Source: CALDOK01 sp964481655 (GTDB taxonomy: Bacteria > Myxococcota_A > UBA796 > JAFGLY01). From it: a DNA stretch of 64,000 nt. The stretch covers positions 15,518 to 79,517 of the forward strand of contig CAYZVO010000007.1 in NCBI GenBank assembly GCA_964481655.1. Direction: 5' to 3'. Positions 29,297-40,427 of the stretch are shown here, one piece after another. The notes beneath the pieces are model-generated. The model was not told the DNA's origin. It worked only from the letters and a program-made list of their open reading frames with translations, and made no database searches. A program made the translations under genes and the position numbers. Each line of letters opens with the position of its first letter. Positions within the stretch are counted from its first letter, which is position 1.

Positions 29297-29324
<28 letters not shown>
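25089..29324 (+). CDS. Fused double activase / 2-hydroxyacyl-CoA dehydratase-like protein
   Basis: 1411 residues. Two BcrAD/BadFG (HgdC-type) ATPase domains come first. Domain 1 starts ACDLGKVSASFVIG and has its cluster Cys in NDKCSSGTGE and ARCSVFAKSE. Domain 2, from about 316, starts LGLDLGSTGAKAAV and has NKACSAGTGSF and GQMCTVYMADAG. In HgdC-type activases one 4Fe-4S cluster is shared by two subunits, so the tandem could be a built-in dimer. From about 610 a DUF2229-like region (FACKDADCETLCPIQ, GGACPKYEL, GLPMTGG, FPKVMDKADREGRGGQTC) and a dehydratase-like C-terminus (SCWGCDNGLIEESLL) follow. Known relatives drive difficult reductions or dehydrations of CoA thioesters using ATP and low-potential electrons; the substrate here is unknown and no CoA genes are adjacent. 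Its last 28 bases overlap the opposing gene. Confidence 0.82.
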
Positions 29325-31579
<2,255 letters not shown>

Positions 31580-31581
31580 GG

Positions 31582-31595
31582 TCACTCCGGAGTGA
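31582..31595. promoter_or_regulatory. 14-bp perfect palindrome over the ribosome-binding site
   Basis: TCACTCCGGAGTGA spans the Shine-Dalgarno of the MopE gene (minus strand). It could be an operator or, as RNA, a small CCGG-loop hairpin hiding GGAG. Function untested. Confidence 0.35.
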
Positions 31596-31702
31596 ACGTC
31601 AGGCCGAGGCTACCATCCCCGTCTCTGGCCCGCGGGCTCGCGGCTCACCGGACGGGGTCATCGCGGCGAGCTACGCCAAGGTCCGAGTCTCCGGCCGCGA
31701 GG

Positions 31703-33040
31703 TCAGTCGTCGTCGTTCGCCCCGCGGCGCAGGTCCAGGTCGGTCCAGTCCCCCTCGCAGTCGTTGACGAAGCGGCGCTCGGGGGGGACCACTGTCACCG
31801 TGCTCCAGTGGGTGCCGTGTTCCACTTTCAGGCGCCTGACGAGGGCGTCCATGGCCTGCCTATCCGTCCACTCCATGGGGACCGAGACACCCAGGGAGCG
31901 GCAGCCCCCATCGTTGATGTCGACCTCGACCTCCCACCGGCGCGTCGGCCGGCTGTGGGGATCGGCCATGGCTGCGTTGTGGGCGGCTGCTGCTGCGTGG
32001 ATGGCCTGATGCTCTTCGTTCTGTGCTTGGAGCAGAGCCTCCGCGCGTTCCGTGCGCTGGGCCTGCTCCCAGGCGACGAGGACGCCGGCGTCGAGGTGGC
32101 CCGCGGTCTGGCCTGTGGTGGTGTCGGTCAGGCGGACGCCATCCTCTCCGGCGTGGCTGGCCAGCAGCCCTCGACCCTCGTGCCAGGCGCAGGGGAAGTA
32201 GGCGGCGGGCGTGTCCAGATGGTACGCCCGGCAGCTGACGCGGCTGTCCGGGGTCAGCTCCCGCCGCACGGCCATGGTCACCGCGTCGTAGAACACGATG
32301 CGCTCGCCGTGGTCGTAGATGACCATCACCGACTCCGAGCCCGGGAGGGTGACGTTGGGCCACTGCGCACCCTCGGGGAGCGAGCGCACCTCGCCGCTGG
32401 CGAGATCCAGCAGCTTGCCGGCCTCTTCGAGGACCATCAGCCGCCCGTCCACGCCGATGGAGCGCTGGCCGAGCTTGCGCTGCTTGTAGACCTCGAGCTC
32501 TTCCCCTGTGGCGGGGTCCGCGCGGTAGACGTGTTTGTCGTAGGCATACCAGAAGGACCGGGTGTGGGGGCTCCAGGTCATGCGGCGAAACGCCGGCATC
32601 TCGATGCTGCGGGTCCCGTCGCTCAACACCATCGTCCCCGGCTCGGCGCCGTCTGTCCGACTGAACTCCACGCCGTCGGAGCCGTAGCCGACGAAGGGCT
32701 CGAGCTCGCGCTCCATGACCAGGTCGGTGGTGAAGTCCACCGAGAACGCCCCATCGATGGTGAGGCTTGACAGGTCGTCCCGCGCGGTCACCACGAACAT
32801 CGTCGGTCGATCCGGGGCGAGGACCAGCTCGACGGCGCGTTCGTCCCGCTCGAACACCAGGCGCTGGGCGTCGAGGTCCCACACCCTGATCGAGCCCCCC
32901 TCGGTCGAGATCGGATCCACCGACGCGCCCACGAAGTAGCGGCCGTCGGCCGAGAACTCGAAGGCTGTGAAGTGCTTCTCCACAAAGGAGCCGGCGAAGG
33001 CGCTGTGGGCCAGCAGCAGGAGCGGGAGGGCTGGAGTCAT
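31703..33040 (-). CDS. Secreted WD40-like propeller protein
   Basis: 445 residues. Signal peptide MTPALPLLLLAHSAFAGS, cleavage near residue 16 after AFA. The body shows successive four-strand blades of the WD40/PD40 type: FTAFEFSADGRYFVGASVDP, SIRVWDLDAQRLVFERD, MTWSPHTRSFWYAYDKHVYR, RLMVLEEAGKLLDLASGEV and ERIVFYDAVTMAVRRE. After about 350 an Ala-rich helix (AEALLQAQNEEHQAIHAAAAAHNA) leads to a small C-terminal domain with two Cys (DGGCRSLGVSV, NDCEGDW) and strands. Likely periplasmic. 31 bases downstream of the small lipoprotein gene at 33072, so probably an operon. Binding partner unknown. Confidence 0.75.
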   Translation of the reverse strand: MTPALPLLLLAHSAFAGSFVEKHFTAFEFSADGRYFVGASVDPISTEGGSIRVWDLDAQRLVFERDERAVELVLAPDRPTMFVVTARDDLSSLTIDGAFSVDFTTDLVMERELEPFVGYGSDGVEFSRTDGAEPGTMVLSDGTRSIEMPAFRRMTWSPHTRSFWYAYDKHVYRADPATGEELEVYKQRKLGQRSIGVDGRLMVLEEAGKLLDLASGEVRSLPEGAQWPNVTLPGSESVMVIYDHGERIVFYDAVTMAVRRELTPDSRVSCRAYHLDTPAAYFPCAWHEGRGLLASHAGEDGVRLTDTTTGQTAGHLDAGVLVAWEQAQRTERAEALLQAQNEEHQAIHAAAAAHNAAMADPHSRPTRRWEVEVDINDGGCRSLGVSVPMEWTDRQAMDALVRRLKVEHGTHWSTVTVVPPERRFVNDCEGDWTDLDLRRGANDDD

Positions 33041-33071
33041 GGTGGCGGTCCCCCGGGCATCGGTGGGTGGA

Positions 33072-33482
33072 TCACTCGCAGGGCAGCCGCAGGCCGCGGT
33101 TGACCCGGTCCACGTCGAAGGACAGGGTCAGCGTGGCGTCGCCCAGCTCGGCGTGGACCACCGCGTCGGTGCTGCAGTAGGCGTCGTCGGTCAGCATGTC
33201 CGCGTAGGGTGTGACGTCGTCCAGCTCGAAGCTGTCGCCGGGCAGCACCTCTACCGGCTCGACGTCTTCGACCGGCAGCAGGGTGAGGGGCTCGTCGCAG
33301 CCGTTGGTGCCCAACAGCCCGAGCCAGGCGCAGTGGGCGTAGGCGGAGACCTCGAGGCAGTCCTGGGCGGGGGAGACCTCGACCTCCGACGCCGTGCCGT
33401 AGAAGCAGCCGCAGCCGCTGATGAACACGGCCGCCGAGAGGATGGCCGCGGCCTTGGCGATGGGGCGGGTCGTGTGGGGCAT
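33072..33482 (-). CDS. Small Cys-rich lipoprotein
   Basis: 136 residues. Start chosen at MPHTTRP because AGAGGA precedes it and a proper lipoprotein signal follows (IAKAAAILSAAVFISGC, lipobox ISGC near residue 24). The mature protein has eight Cys (GCGCFYG, DCLEVS, HCAWLG, GCDEPL, YCSTD, LPCE) and ends in a strand-rich segment ATLTLSFDVDRVN. No family recognised. Precedes the propeller-protein gene in the same direction. Confidence 0.7.
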   Translation of the reverse strand: MPHTTRPIAKAAAILSAAVFISGCGCFYGTASEVEVSPAQDCLEVSAYAHCAWLGLLGTNGCDEPLTLLPVEDVEPVEVLPGDSFELDDVTPYADMLTDDAYCSTDAVVHAELGDATLTLSFDVDRVNRGLRLPCE

Positions 33483-33560
33483 GGCGTGGGTCCTCTCGGG
33501 AGGTCTATGGGGGCGACCCACGGGACACCAGTGTTGCGTCACTGCGCTGCGGATCTGGGC

Positions 33561-34229
33561 TCACCCCCGTCTCCGCACCCGCTGCCACAGCTGCTTGAGC
33601 CCCGCGACCAGCCCCACGACGATGAGCACCAGCACGGGCACCGGCAGGGGGAGCTGCTCGACGCCGGAGGCCGCGAGCACCCGCTCGAAGGTCTCGAACG
33701 CGGCGACCCAGAGGGTCAGGGCGACGGTGGTGCCCAGGGCCACGGCCAGGGCCAGGGTGTGGGCCCGCAGGTTCAGCAGGACGCCGGCCACGGCCATGGC
33801 GCCGGCCCCGGTGGTCCACAGGGGGAACAGCAGGAAGGCCAGCAGGGCGGCGACCCCCCAGCGGCCGAAGCGGGCCTCGAAGCGCTCCGACAGCGCGCCG
33901 ATCCGGGCCATGGGCTTCGCCAGCAGGCGGACCTCCCGGCTCTTCTCCTGCGCCATCAGCAGCAGGGGGAAGATCACCATCAGCACGACCACGCTCTGCA
34001 GGACCCCCTGCGCCACGACGAACCAGCCGGGGAAGCCCAGGTGGGGGCCGAGGCTGGCGGCGAAGGCCTGCCCGGCGATGAGCTGTCCGGCCACCAGCTG
34101 CCAGGCCTTGGGGTAGGGGTCCGGGAACAGCAGGACCAGCGCGGTGTAACCGGCCAGCCACAGGGCGAGCTGCACCAGCCCGACGACGAGCAGGCGTTTG
34201 CCGCGGGAGGGCTGGTCGGGCTCGCTCAC
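33561..34229 (-). CDS. Small-molecule exporter-like membrane protein (COG2426 type)
   Basis: 222 residues with five or six helices. The segment GALSERFEARFGRWGVAALLAFLLFPLWTTGAGAMAVAG resembles the signature of the COG2426/PF06695 family (small multidrug export proteins), where an R-x-G helix is followed by a re-entrant FP..GTGA loop. The N-terminal half (GYTALVLLFPDPY, GWFVVAQGVLQSVVVLMVIFPLLLM) is less conserved. The GTG start overlaps the TGA of the M81 peptidase gene, so translation is coupled. Substrate unknown; the multidrug label of the family is weakly founded. Confidence 0.6.
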   Translation of the reverse strand: MSEPDQPSRGKRLLVVGLVQLALWLAGYTALVLLFPDPYPKAWQLVAGQLIAGQAFAASLGPHLGFPGWFVVAQGVLQSVVVLMVIFPLLLMAQEKSREVRLLAKPMARIGALSERFEARFGRWGVAALLAFLLFPLWTTGAGAMAVAGVLLNLRAHTLALAVALGTTVALTLWVAAFETFERVLAASGVEQLPLPVPVLVLIVVGLVAGLKQLWQRVRRRG

Positions 34230-35746
34230 CGGGGGGCGTCCTGCACGCCGCGGCGGCGCCGGTCGGCGGGCCGCCAGCACTCCACGCTGTCGCGGGGGTG
34301 GATGGCGTCGGTGAAGTCGAGCTTCCAGGCGGCGTCCAGGTCGGTGATGCCCGCGGTCTTCACGAAGATCGACTTGCGGTTCTGGGCCACGAAGTGCATC
34401 CGCCAGGGGAAGAGGCTCTTGACCACGATGATGTCGGCGGAGAAGGGGCTCAGCCCCATGTCTCCGAAGAAGCTGGGCTTGAGCGCCAGGGCGGATCCTT
34501 CGGTCACCAGCACGCGGACCCCGTCCACCGCCAGCACCACCGCGCGGCCGGTGACCGGCGTGCTGCGCTTGGTGACCAGCTCCGCCTCCACGGCCAGGGC
34601 CTCGTTTGTGGCCGGGTCCAGGCCGCCCCCCAGCTCGAGGCTGAGGCGCTGGCCCTCTTCGTGCTCCCAGCAGCGCTCCACGGTGCCGGGATCGCGCATG
34701 GGCACGTAGGACCGCAGGCCCTGTCCTTCGCGGATCAGGGCCTCGAGGATGCGGGTGTTCTCCCCGGTGGCCCCGGCGCCCACGGCGTCCGAGGCGTCCA
34801 CCAGGAAGACCGCCCCGAAGGTGCGGGCGATGCGGGCTGCGCGGGCCTTGGCGATGGCCTCGCTCGCGTCGGAGGGGGTCGGGGGCATCTCGTGGCGGAC
34901 GGCCCAGCAGCGCTCGGCGAGCTCCTCGGCGAGCTGCTCCGCCAGCTCGGGATCGTCGTCGGTCACCACGTGGGTGGTCCAGCCCAGGTCGGGGTGGTCG
35001 TTCCACAGGTGGGCCTGGAACAGGCTGCAGTCGATCACCCGGGGGTCCTTCTCCATGGCCTTCATGCGCTGGAAGATGGAGCGCATGGGCTTCCAGAAGT
35101 CGAGCATCAGCCCGCCCCCCAGCAGCATGGGCAGGCTGCGCCAGGCCACGGTGGGGCGGGTGCGGCCCTGGAGCAGGTGCAGCAGCATGGTGCCGGCGCG
35201 GGCCCCGGTGCCGGCGTGGTCCCGGTGGGGGTTGGTGCGGTAGCCGGCGATGACGTCGGCGGTCTGGACCAGCTGGGTGGTGATGTTGGCGTGCATGTCG
35301 AGGCTGATGGCCAGCTTGGCCTCGCCCACCAGCTCCCGGACCGCGGCGAGCAGCCGGGCCTCGGGGTGGTGGATGCCGTCGGCGCACATGGAGCCGTGCA
35401 GGGCCAGGAACACCCCGTCCAGGGGCATGGCGGCCCGCAGGTCGGCCAGCAGGCGCTCCTCGAACCAGGTGTAGGTCTCCGCGTCCAGGGGCCCCGCCGG
35501 GATGGTCAGGGACGAAAACAGCGGGACGAGCTCGAGCTCGGGCGGCCCCTCGCGGCGCGCGGCCTTGACGAAGCCCGACAGCTCGGCGTTCTTCAGGAAG
35601 CCCCAGACCTCGGGGGCCTTGGGCATGCAGGCGGCCGCCAGCTCCTCGCCCTCGAGGAAGTGTGTCTCCCGGAAGTCCTCGAGGGTGGTGAGGACCGGCG
35701 AGAACGCGTTGGATTCCTGGTACAGGCGGGCGTAGGCGATGCGCAT
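34226..35746 (-). CDS. M81 family metallopeptidase (MlrC-like)
   Basis: 506 residues. The N-terminal DUF1485 domain starts RIAYARLYQESNAFSP, typical of the family, with LALHGSMCADG, ISLDMHANIT and GYRTNPHRDHAGTG providing the likely zinc ligands (Asp/His). The C-terminal MlrC_C domain has FLVDASDAVGAGATGENTRIL (usual DxxDNPGGGAxGDNT, here altered) and FFGDMGLSPFSADIIVVKS followed by the Phe-rich end. MlrC hydrolyses linearised microcystin in sphingomonads; distant homologues like this have other, unknown substrates. Family length is about 490-510, so it is complete. Coupled to the exporter-like gene, which could move the substrate or product. Confidence 0.8.
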   Translation of the reverse strand: MRIAYARLYQESNAFSPVLTTLEDFRETHFLEGEELAAACMPKAPEVWGFLKNAELSGFVKAARREGPPELELVPLFSSLTIPAGPLDAETYTWFEERLLADLRAAMPLDGVFLALHGSMCADGIHHPEARLLAAVRELVGEAKLAISLDMHANITTQLVQTADVIAGYRTNPHRDHAGTGARAGTMLLHLLQGRTRPTVAWRSLPMLLGGGLMLDFWKPMRSIFQRMKAMEKDPRVIDCSLFQAHLWNDHPDLGWTTHVVTDDDPELAEQLAEELAERCWAVRHEMPPTPSDASEAIAKARAARIARTFGAVFLVDASDAVGAGATGENTRILEALIREGQGLRSYVPMRDPGTVERCWEHEEGQRLSLELGGGLDPATNEALAVEAELVTKRSTPVTGRAVVLAVDGVRVLVTEGSALALKPSFFGDMGLSPFSADIIVVKSLFPWRMHFVAQNRKSIFVKTAGITDLDAAWKLDFTDAIHPRDSVECWRPADRRRRGVQDAPR

Positions 35747-35907
35747 GGTGGGTCTCGGGCTGGCGACTGGGTAATGTCCGGACCATAGCGATGCACGAGC
35801 CGCCGAACGGTGCCGCCGGGTGGGCGGGCGCGAGCGGGCTTACATCCACGCGAAATCGCACCCCCCGAAGCCGGGCGGCGGGCCGCGCGGTGGCTACCCA
35901 TGTGGCC

Positions 35908-37662
35908 ATGAACTCCACGACCCATCGCCATCCCTTGACCGAGGAGATCCCCGCCCACCTGGTGCGCTACCTCTCGGTGCAGGACTACAGCCTCTACACA
36001 CCCATCGATCAGGCCGTCTGGCGCTTCATCTGCAAGGTGGCGGCGCCCTACTTCCAGGACAACGCCCACGGGCTGTACCTGGACGGCCTGAAGGAGACCG
36101 GCATCTCGGGCGAGCGCATCCCGAGGGTCGAGGAGATGGACCGCGCCCTGCGCCAGTTCGAGTGGCGCGCGGTGTCCGTGGTGGGGTTCATCCCCCCCGC
36201 GGTGTTCCTCGAGCTGCAGTCCTACGGCCTGCTGCCCATCGCCTGCGACATCCGCAAGCTCGAGAACATCGACTACACCCCGGCCCCCGACATCGTGCAC
36301 GAGGCCGCGGGGCACGCCCCCATCATCGCCGACCCCGCCTACTCCAGCTACCTGCGGAGCTACGGAGAGGTGGCGCGCAAGGCCATCTTCGCCAGGGGGA
36401 ACCTCGAGGTCTACAACGCCATCCGGTTGCTGTCGGACACCAAGGAAGACCCGCGCTGCACCCCCGCGCAGATCGCCGAGGCCGAGGCCGGGCTCGAGGG
36501 CGCCCTGGCCGGCGTGCGCTACGCCAGCGAGGTGGACTGGGTCTCCCGGCTGGGCTGGTGGACCACCGAGTACGGCCTGGTGGAGGTGGACGGGGAGCCC
36601 AAGATCTACGGCGCGGGCCTGCTGTCCTCCATCGGCGAGAGCTACCACTGCCTCGGCGACCAGGTGGCCAAGATCCCCTTGAGCGTGGACTGCATCCACC
36701 AGGACTTCGACATCACCGAGCCCCAGCCCCAGCTCTTCGTGGCCCGGGACTTCGAGCACCTCACCGAGGTCCTGGAAGAACTGGCCAGCCTGATGGCCTT
36801 CCGCGTCGGCGGCACCCAGGGCCTCGACACGGCGGTGCGCGGCGGCACGGTCTGCACCGTGGAGCTCGACACCGGCCTGCAGATCAGCGGTGTGGTCACC
36901 GGGTACACCAGCGCTGAGGGCGAGGTCGGCTTCCTGCGCCTGCAGGGCCCCTCCCAGCTGGCCTACCAGGACCGGGAGCTGCCGGGCCACGGTGCCGGCT
37001 ACCACGCCCACGGCTACAGCTCGCCCCTGGGGCCCCTCGAGGGCTCGGGTGTGACCTGCGATCAGCTCGGCGACGCCGATCTCGCCGCCCTGGGCTTCGG
37101 CGGCGACGGGGTCGGCACCCTGCGGTTCCGGTCCGGCATCACAGTCCGCGGTCGGCTCACGGACACCGTGCGACGCGACGGCAAGACCCTGGTGCTGGCC
37201 TTCGCCGACTGCACGGTCTCCCGGGGGGACGAGATCCTCTTCGAGCCCGCCTGGGGGAGCTTCGATCTGGCCTGCGGCCAAGCCGTCACCAGCGTCTTCG
37301 GCGGGGCCGCCGACCGCTACGCCTACCAGCTCGCCACCGACGAGGTCGACTACGAGCCCGGGACCCACAAGACCAACCTGACCCCCGAGAACCAGGCCCT
37401 GTGCACCCTGTACGCTACGGTCCGGCGCATCCGGGAAGAGGGCAGCGCGGCGGAGGCCGGCGCCGAGCTGGCGGCGGTCGTGGCGGCCCTGGACGGCGAT
37501 CACCCCCAGGACTGGCTGCTGCGCTGGGAGCTGCTCGAGCTGGACGCCATCGCGACCCTGCGGGCTCCCTGGGCGGGACGGCTCGAGGCGCAGCTGCGCC
37601 TGCTGGCCAAGGGCAGCCCGGCCCTGGCCGAGACCATCGGCCGCGGGCTGGCCCTGCTCTAG
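35908..37662 (+). CDS. Aromatic amino acid hydroxylase, long form
   Basis: 584 residues. The catalytic domain fits the pterin-dependent hydroxylases: YTPIDQAVWRF, GFIPPAVFLELQSYGLLPIA, DIVHEAAGHAPI and WWTTEYGL, giving the 2-His-1-Glu iron site at His131, His136 and Glu221. It should hydroxylate phenylalanine (or another aromatic amino acid) using O2 and tetrahydropterin. Short bacterial PAH is about 270-300 residues; this one has roughly 280 extra C-terminal residues with strand-rich segments (TVCTVELDTGLQISGVV, GVGTLRFRSGITVRG) and a helical end, as in the long forms of Bacteroidota and some myxobacteria. ATG 35908 chosen at the start of homology; GTG 35902 is possible. Divergent from the M81 gene. 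Confidence 0.86.
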   Translation: MNSTTHRHPLTEEIPAHLVRYLSVQDYSLYTPIDQAVWRFICKVAAPYFQDNAHGLYLDGLKETGISGERIPRVEEMDRALRQFEWRAVSVVGFIPPAVFLELQSYGLLPIACDIRKLENIDYTPAPDIVHEAAGHAPIIADPAYSSYLRSYGEVARKAIFARGNLEVYNAIRLLSDTKEDPRCTPAQIAEAEAGLEGALAGVRYASEVDWVSRLGWWTTEYGLVEVDGEPKIYGAGLLSSIGESYHCLGDQVAKIPLSVDCIHQDFDITEPQPQLFVARDFEHLTEVLEELASLMAFRVGGTQGLDTAVRGGTVCTVELDTGLQISGVVTGYTSAEGEVGFLRLQGPSQLAYQDRELPGHGAGYHAHGYSSPLGPLEGSGVTCDQLGDADLAALGFGGDGVGTLRFRSGITVRGRLTDTVRRDGKTLVLAFADCTVSRGDEILFEPAWGSFDLACGQAVTSVFGGAADRYAYQLATDEVDYEPGTHKTNLTPENQALCTLYATVRRIREEGSAAEAGAELAAVVAALDGDHPQDWLLRWELLELDAIATLRAPWAGRLEAQLRLLAKGSPALAETIGRGLALL

Positions 37663-37716
37663 TGGGCGCGTCAGCCCGTCCGTGAGGCCGCGGCCTGGAG
37701 GCCCTGGGGCAGACCC

Positions 37717-38253
37717 CTACTCCGTCGCGCAGGCGTCTCCCATGCAGTTGGGCTTGACCTTGGGGGCTGGGAAGATCCCCACGCGGACGGCGCCACGGTA
37801 GATCCAGCAGCCCACGCAGATCCCGAAGGCGGTCTCGAGGAAGAGCAGCAGCAGGCAGATGATGCAGATGAGGCAGATCGGCTCGAACCAGGAGGCGTCC
37901 TGCAGCAGCAGGAAGGACATCCCGAAGGCGGTCGAGGTCATCAGCAGCCCCAGGGTCCAGGCGAAGCGCTTCTGGACGGCGCCGATGGGCAGGGGCGCCT
38001 GGCGCCAGGTCAGCAGCCGCGCCAGGGCGAAGGTCGGAGAGAGCTTCGGGCCGAGGGTCACCGCCACCGCGAAGTTCAGGACCAGGAAGCCGATCAGCCA
38101 GGGCAGGACCTCGTAGCGGTTCAGCACGAAGCCGTTGACGACCGCGAACGAGCCCACGGCCAGCATCAGGCCCGAGCTCCCCCGCACCTCCCGCTCGTCG
38201 AGGGTGCGGTATCCCAGGGTGTCGTCGTGGTCTCCAAAGCCGAGCAGTGGCAT
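37717..38253 (-). CDS. DUF4395 membrane protein
   Basis: 178 residues with four helices. Segments FVLNRYEVLPWLIGFLVLNFAVAVTLGPKLSP, GAVQKRFAWTLGLLMT and LLFLETAFGICVGCWIYR match the DUF4395 pattern (a GPKxSP turn, kRFA, and a C-terminal E..xGxCxGCxxY). The Cys pairs CLICIICL (helix 4) and CVGC could be redox-active, and DUF4395 proteins often neighbour thioredoxin-like genes, though none is here. A Cys pair near the C-terminus (PNCMGDACATE) is extra. Convergent with the hydroxylase gene, divergent from the SGNH hydrolase gene. Confidence 0.75.
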   Translation of the reverse strand: MPLLGFGDHDDTLGYRTLDEREVRGSSGLMLAVGSFAVVNGFVLNRYEVLPWLIGFLVLNFAVAVTLGPKLSPTFALARLLTWRQAPLPIGAVQKRFAWTLGLLMTSTAFGMSFLLLQDASWFEPICLICIICLLLLFLETAFGICVGCWIYRGAVRVGIFPAPKVKPNCMGDACATE

Positions 38254-38346
38254 CGCGTCGCCTCGCGGGTGGGGTCGTGAAGTCGCTGTGGGTCGCCATG
38301 ATAGGCTCGCAGGCCCGAACGCGCACTCTTCGAGGCCGACCAGGAC

Positions 38347-39744
38347 GTGGACACATCACCGACCGACCGTTCCCGTCGCGCTCCGTCGGGCTGGGTGCGC
38401 ACCCTCCGCCTCGCCGTCATGGGCGTCGCGGTGAGCGCCGCTGTGCTCATCGGCGCCAACCTGCTCATCGAGGGCGCCGAGGACCAGGGCCTGATCGACA
38501 CCATCCGGCCGGACGACCTGCAGCAGTTCGTCGACGAGGATCTGTTCGTGGTCCGAGGCGACCGGATCGTCACCACCCCCTACGCCCAGCGCAGCCTGGT
38601 GCCCGTGGACCTGCCCGCCGACGGCGGGGATGGCTGGCGCCTGGTGCTGACCGGGGGCAGCTTCGCCCAGGGGCCCATCGAGGGGGAGGGAGGGCAGCGC
38701 CACGAGTGTCCGGGCGGCATCGCCAGCTGGCTCCGGGCCGAGCTCGAGAGCGGGCACCCGGGGCGGCCCATCGACGTGGTGAACCTGGGCGCCGGAGGCC
38801 AGGACAGCAACCGGGTGCGGCGGATGGCGGAGGCGGCGCTGGCCCTCGAGCCCGACGTGCTGGTGGTGGCCAGCTGCAACAACGAGGGCTGGGAGTCCCC
38901 GGATCGGGTCACTCAGCAGCTCCGCAAGCTCGGTGGCTACCGCCTGCTCAGCCGCCTGCTGCACCCCTCGCCGGACGCCGCGGCGCGGCCGCTGCACAGC
39001 TTGCAGTCTCCGCACACCGACAGCATCCGCGAGGCCTTCCGGGCCAACCTGGTGGCCATGGCCGAGGCCGCCAGCGGTGCGGGGGTCCCGCTGGTGCTGG
39101 CGACCCTGCCGGTGAACCTGCGCTACCAGGGCACCTCCTACGCCCACATCGACAACCCCATCGGCGAGCTGTGGGAGCCCCCCGACGGGGAGGCCGAGGC
39201 GCCCTGCGTGGCCGAGGGGCGCGCCGCGCTCGAGGCCGGTGAGATCGAGAGCGCCCGGGCAGCCCTCGAGCGCTGCGACGACGTCGCCCACGCGCTGCGG
39301 GTCCTGGGTCAGGTCGAGCTGGCGGCGGGCCACCCCGAGGCGGCGCGGACGGCCTTCGAGAGCAGCCTGGAGCTGGTCCCCTACAACCGCTGCCGCCCGA
39401 GCTTCCAGGCCGTCATCCGCCAGGTCGCAGGCGAGCACGGGGCCCTCCTGCTCGACCTCGAGGCCCACACGCAGACCCTGGCCCCCGCGGGCCTGCCCGG
39501 AGACGAGTTGTTCCGCGACTATTGCCACATGCACTGGTGGGGCTACCTGGCGGTGGCGCGGGCCATCGGGGTGCTGCTCGACGAACACGGGCTCGGCCCG
39601 CCCTGGCCCCGGGACGCCGAGTCCGCCGACGCCTGGGAGGCCCGCTGGCGCAGCGAGGGCACCCGGGCCTTCGAGGGTCGCGGTGCCTCCCCGCAGTGCC
39701 CGCGGAACGGCCTGCCCGGCCCCAGCCCCATCGAGATCCCCTGA
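38347..39744 (+). CDS. Membrane-anchored SGNH-type hydrolase with TPR insert
   Basis: 465 residues from a GTG. Signal anchor LAVMGVAVSAAVLIGANLLI (about 22-41). Blocks of SGNH/GDSL hydrolases: LVLTGGSFAQG (Ser105), DVVNLGAGGQDSNR (Gly), VVASCNNEGW (Asn) and, near the end, DYCHMHWWGY (Asp and His of block V). Between blocks III and V lies a segment with two TPR-like helices (GRAALEAGEIESARAALERC, GQVELAAGHPEAARTAFESS). Similar proteins deacetylate or esterify-modify surface polysaccharide, but substrate is unknown. The catalytic domain should be extracytoplasmic. Confidence 0.78.
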   Translation: MDTSPTDRSRRAPSGWVRTLRLAVMGVAVSAAVLIGANLLIEGAEDQGLIDTIRPDDLQQFVDEDLFVVRGDRIVTTPYAQRSLVPVDLPADGGDGWRLVLTGGSFAQGPIEGEGGQRHECPGGIASWLRAELESGHPGRPIDVVNLGAGGQDSNRVRRMAEAALALEPDVLVVASCNNEGWESPDRVTQQLRKLGGYRLLSRLLHPSPDAAARPLHSLQSPHTDSIREAFRANLVAMAEAASGAGVPLVLATLPVNLRYQGTSYAHIDNPIGELWEPPDGEAEAPCVAEGRAALEAGEIESARAALERCDDVAHALRVLGQVELAAGHPEAARTAFESSLELVPYNRCRPSFQAVIRQVAGEHGALLLDLEAHTQTLAPAGLPGDELFRDYCHMHWWGYLAVARAIGVLLDEHGLGPPWPRDAESADAWEARWRSEGTRAFEGRGASPQCPRNGLPGPSPIEIP

Positions 39745-39767
39745 AGGGTCGCTCGAGCGGGGGCTCG

Positions 39768-40427
39768 TCAGCGGGTGTCGAGCATCGCCAGCACCCGTCG
39801 CCAGCGGAGCAGCTCACCTTCGCTGCGGGGCCAGGGCTCGAAGCCGCAGCGCCGGTAGATGCGGATGGCGGCGGCCCGGAAGGCGTCGGTCTCGAGGCCC
39901 ATCTGTGGGTGGCCGGCGGCCAGGCTCGCGCTCCGGACGGTCTGCACCATGCGCTCCCCGAGGCCCCCGCCGCGGTGATCCGGGGCCACGGCCAGGTGGT
40001 CCAGCAGCGGCAGCCAGCCGCTGCGATCCTGGCTCCGCAGGGTGGCGAAGGCCACGACCCGCTCCCCGTCGAGGGCGGCCCAGGCGAAGCGCTCGGGGGC
40101 GCTGCAGGGATCGAGCACGTCCCGGTGGAAGCTCCTGACCGTGCAGGGCCCCAGGGTGGCCACCTGGTTGAGCAGGGCGCAGCAGCGCGCCTCGAGGACC
40201 GGGTGGTAGTTCACGACCCGCAGCTCTCCCCAGTCTGGGGCGGCAGCGGGCGCATCGGGCTTGGTGCGCATGGCCAGGAAGGGCCGGCCCCTGACCCGGC
40301 GGCCGATCACCCCCCGCAGGACCTCGTCGCGCTCCGGCAGCCCCCAGATCGCCTTGGCCCAGTCGCACAGGGAGGGCGGCGGGACGGGGGCGGTCGTCGG
40401 GGCGGTGTGGTGGTGGATGAAGGCCAT
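39768..40427 (-). CDS. GNAT family N-acetyltransferase
   Basis: 219 residues from ATG 40427 (MAFIHHHTAP). The last 110 residues form the GNAT fold: FAWAALDGERVVAFATL, LLDHLAVAPDHRGGGLGERMVQTV (acetyl-CoA loop, RxxGLG) and GLETDAFRAAAIRIYRRCGFEPW. The first 100 residues are unusual: a His/Pro-rich start and a segment with AMRTKPDAPAA, then RVVNYHPVLEARCCALL. Open sequence continues upstream but lacks coding character. Acceptor substrate unknown. Confidence 0.78.
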   Translation of the reverse strand: MAFIHHHTAPTTAPVPPPSLCDWAKAIWGLPERDEVLRGVIGRRVRGRPFLAMRTKPDAPAAAPDWGELRVVNYHPVLEARCCALLNQVATLGPCTVRSFHRDVLDPCSAPERFAWAALDGERVVAFATLRSQDRSGWLPLLDHLAVAPDHRGGGLGERMVQTVRSASLAAGHPQMGLETDAFRAAAIRIYRRCGFEPWPRSEGELLRWRRVLAMLDTR

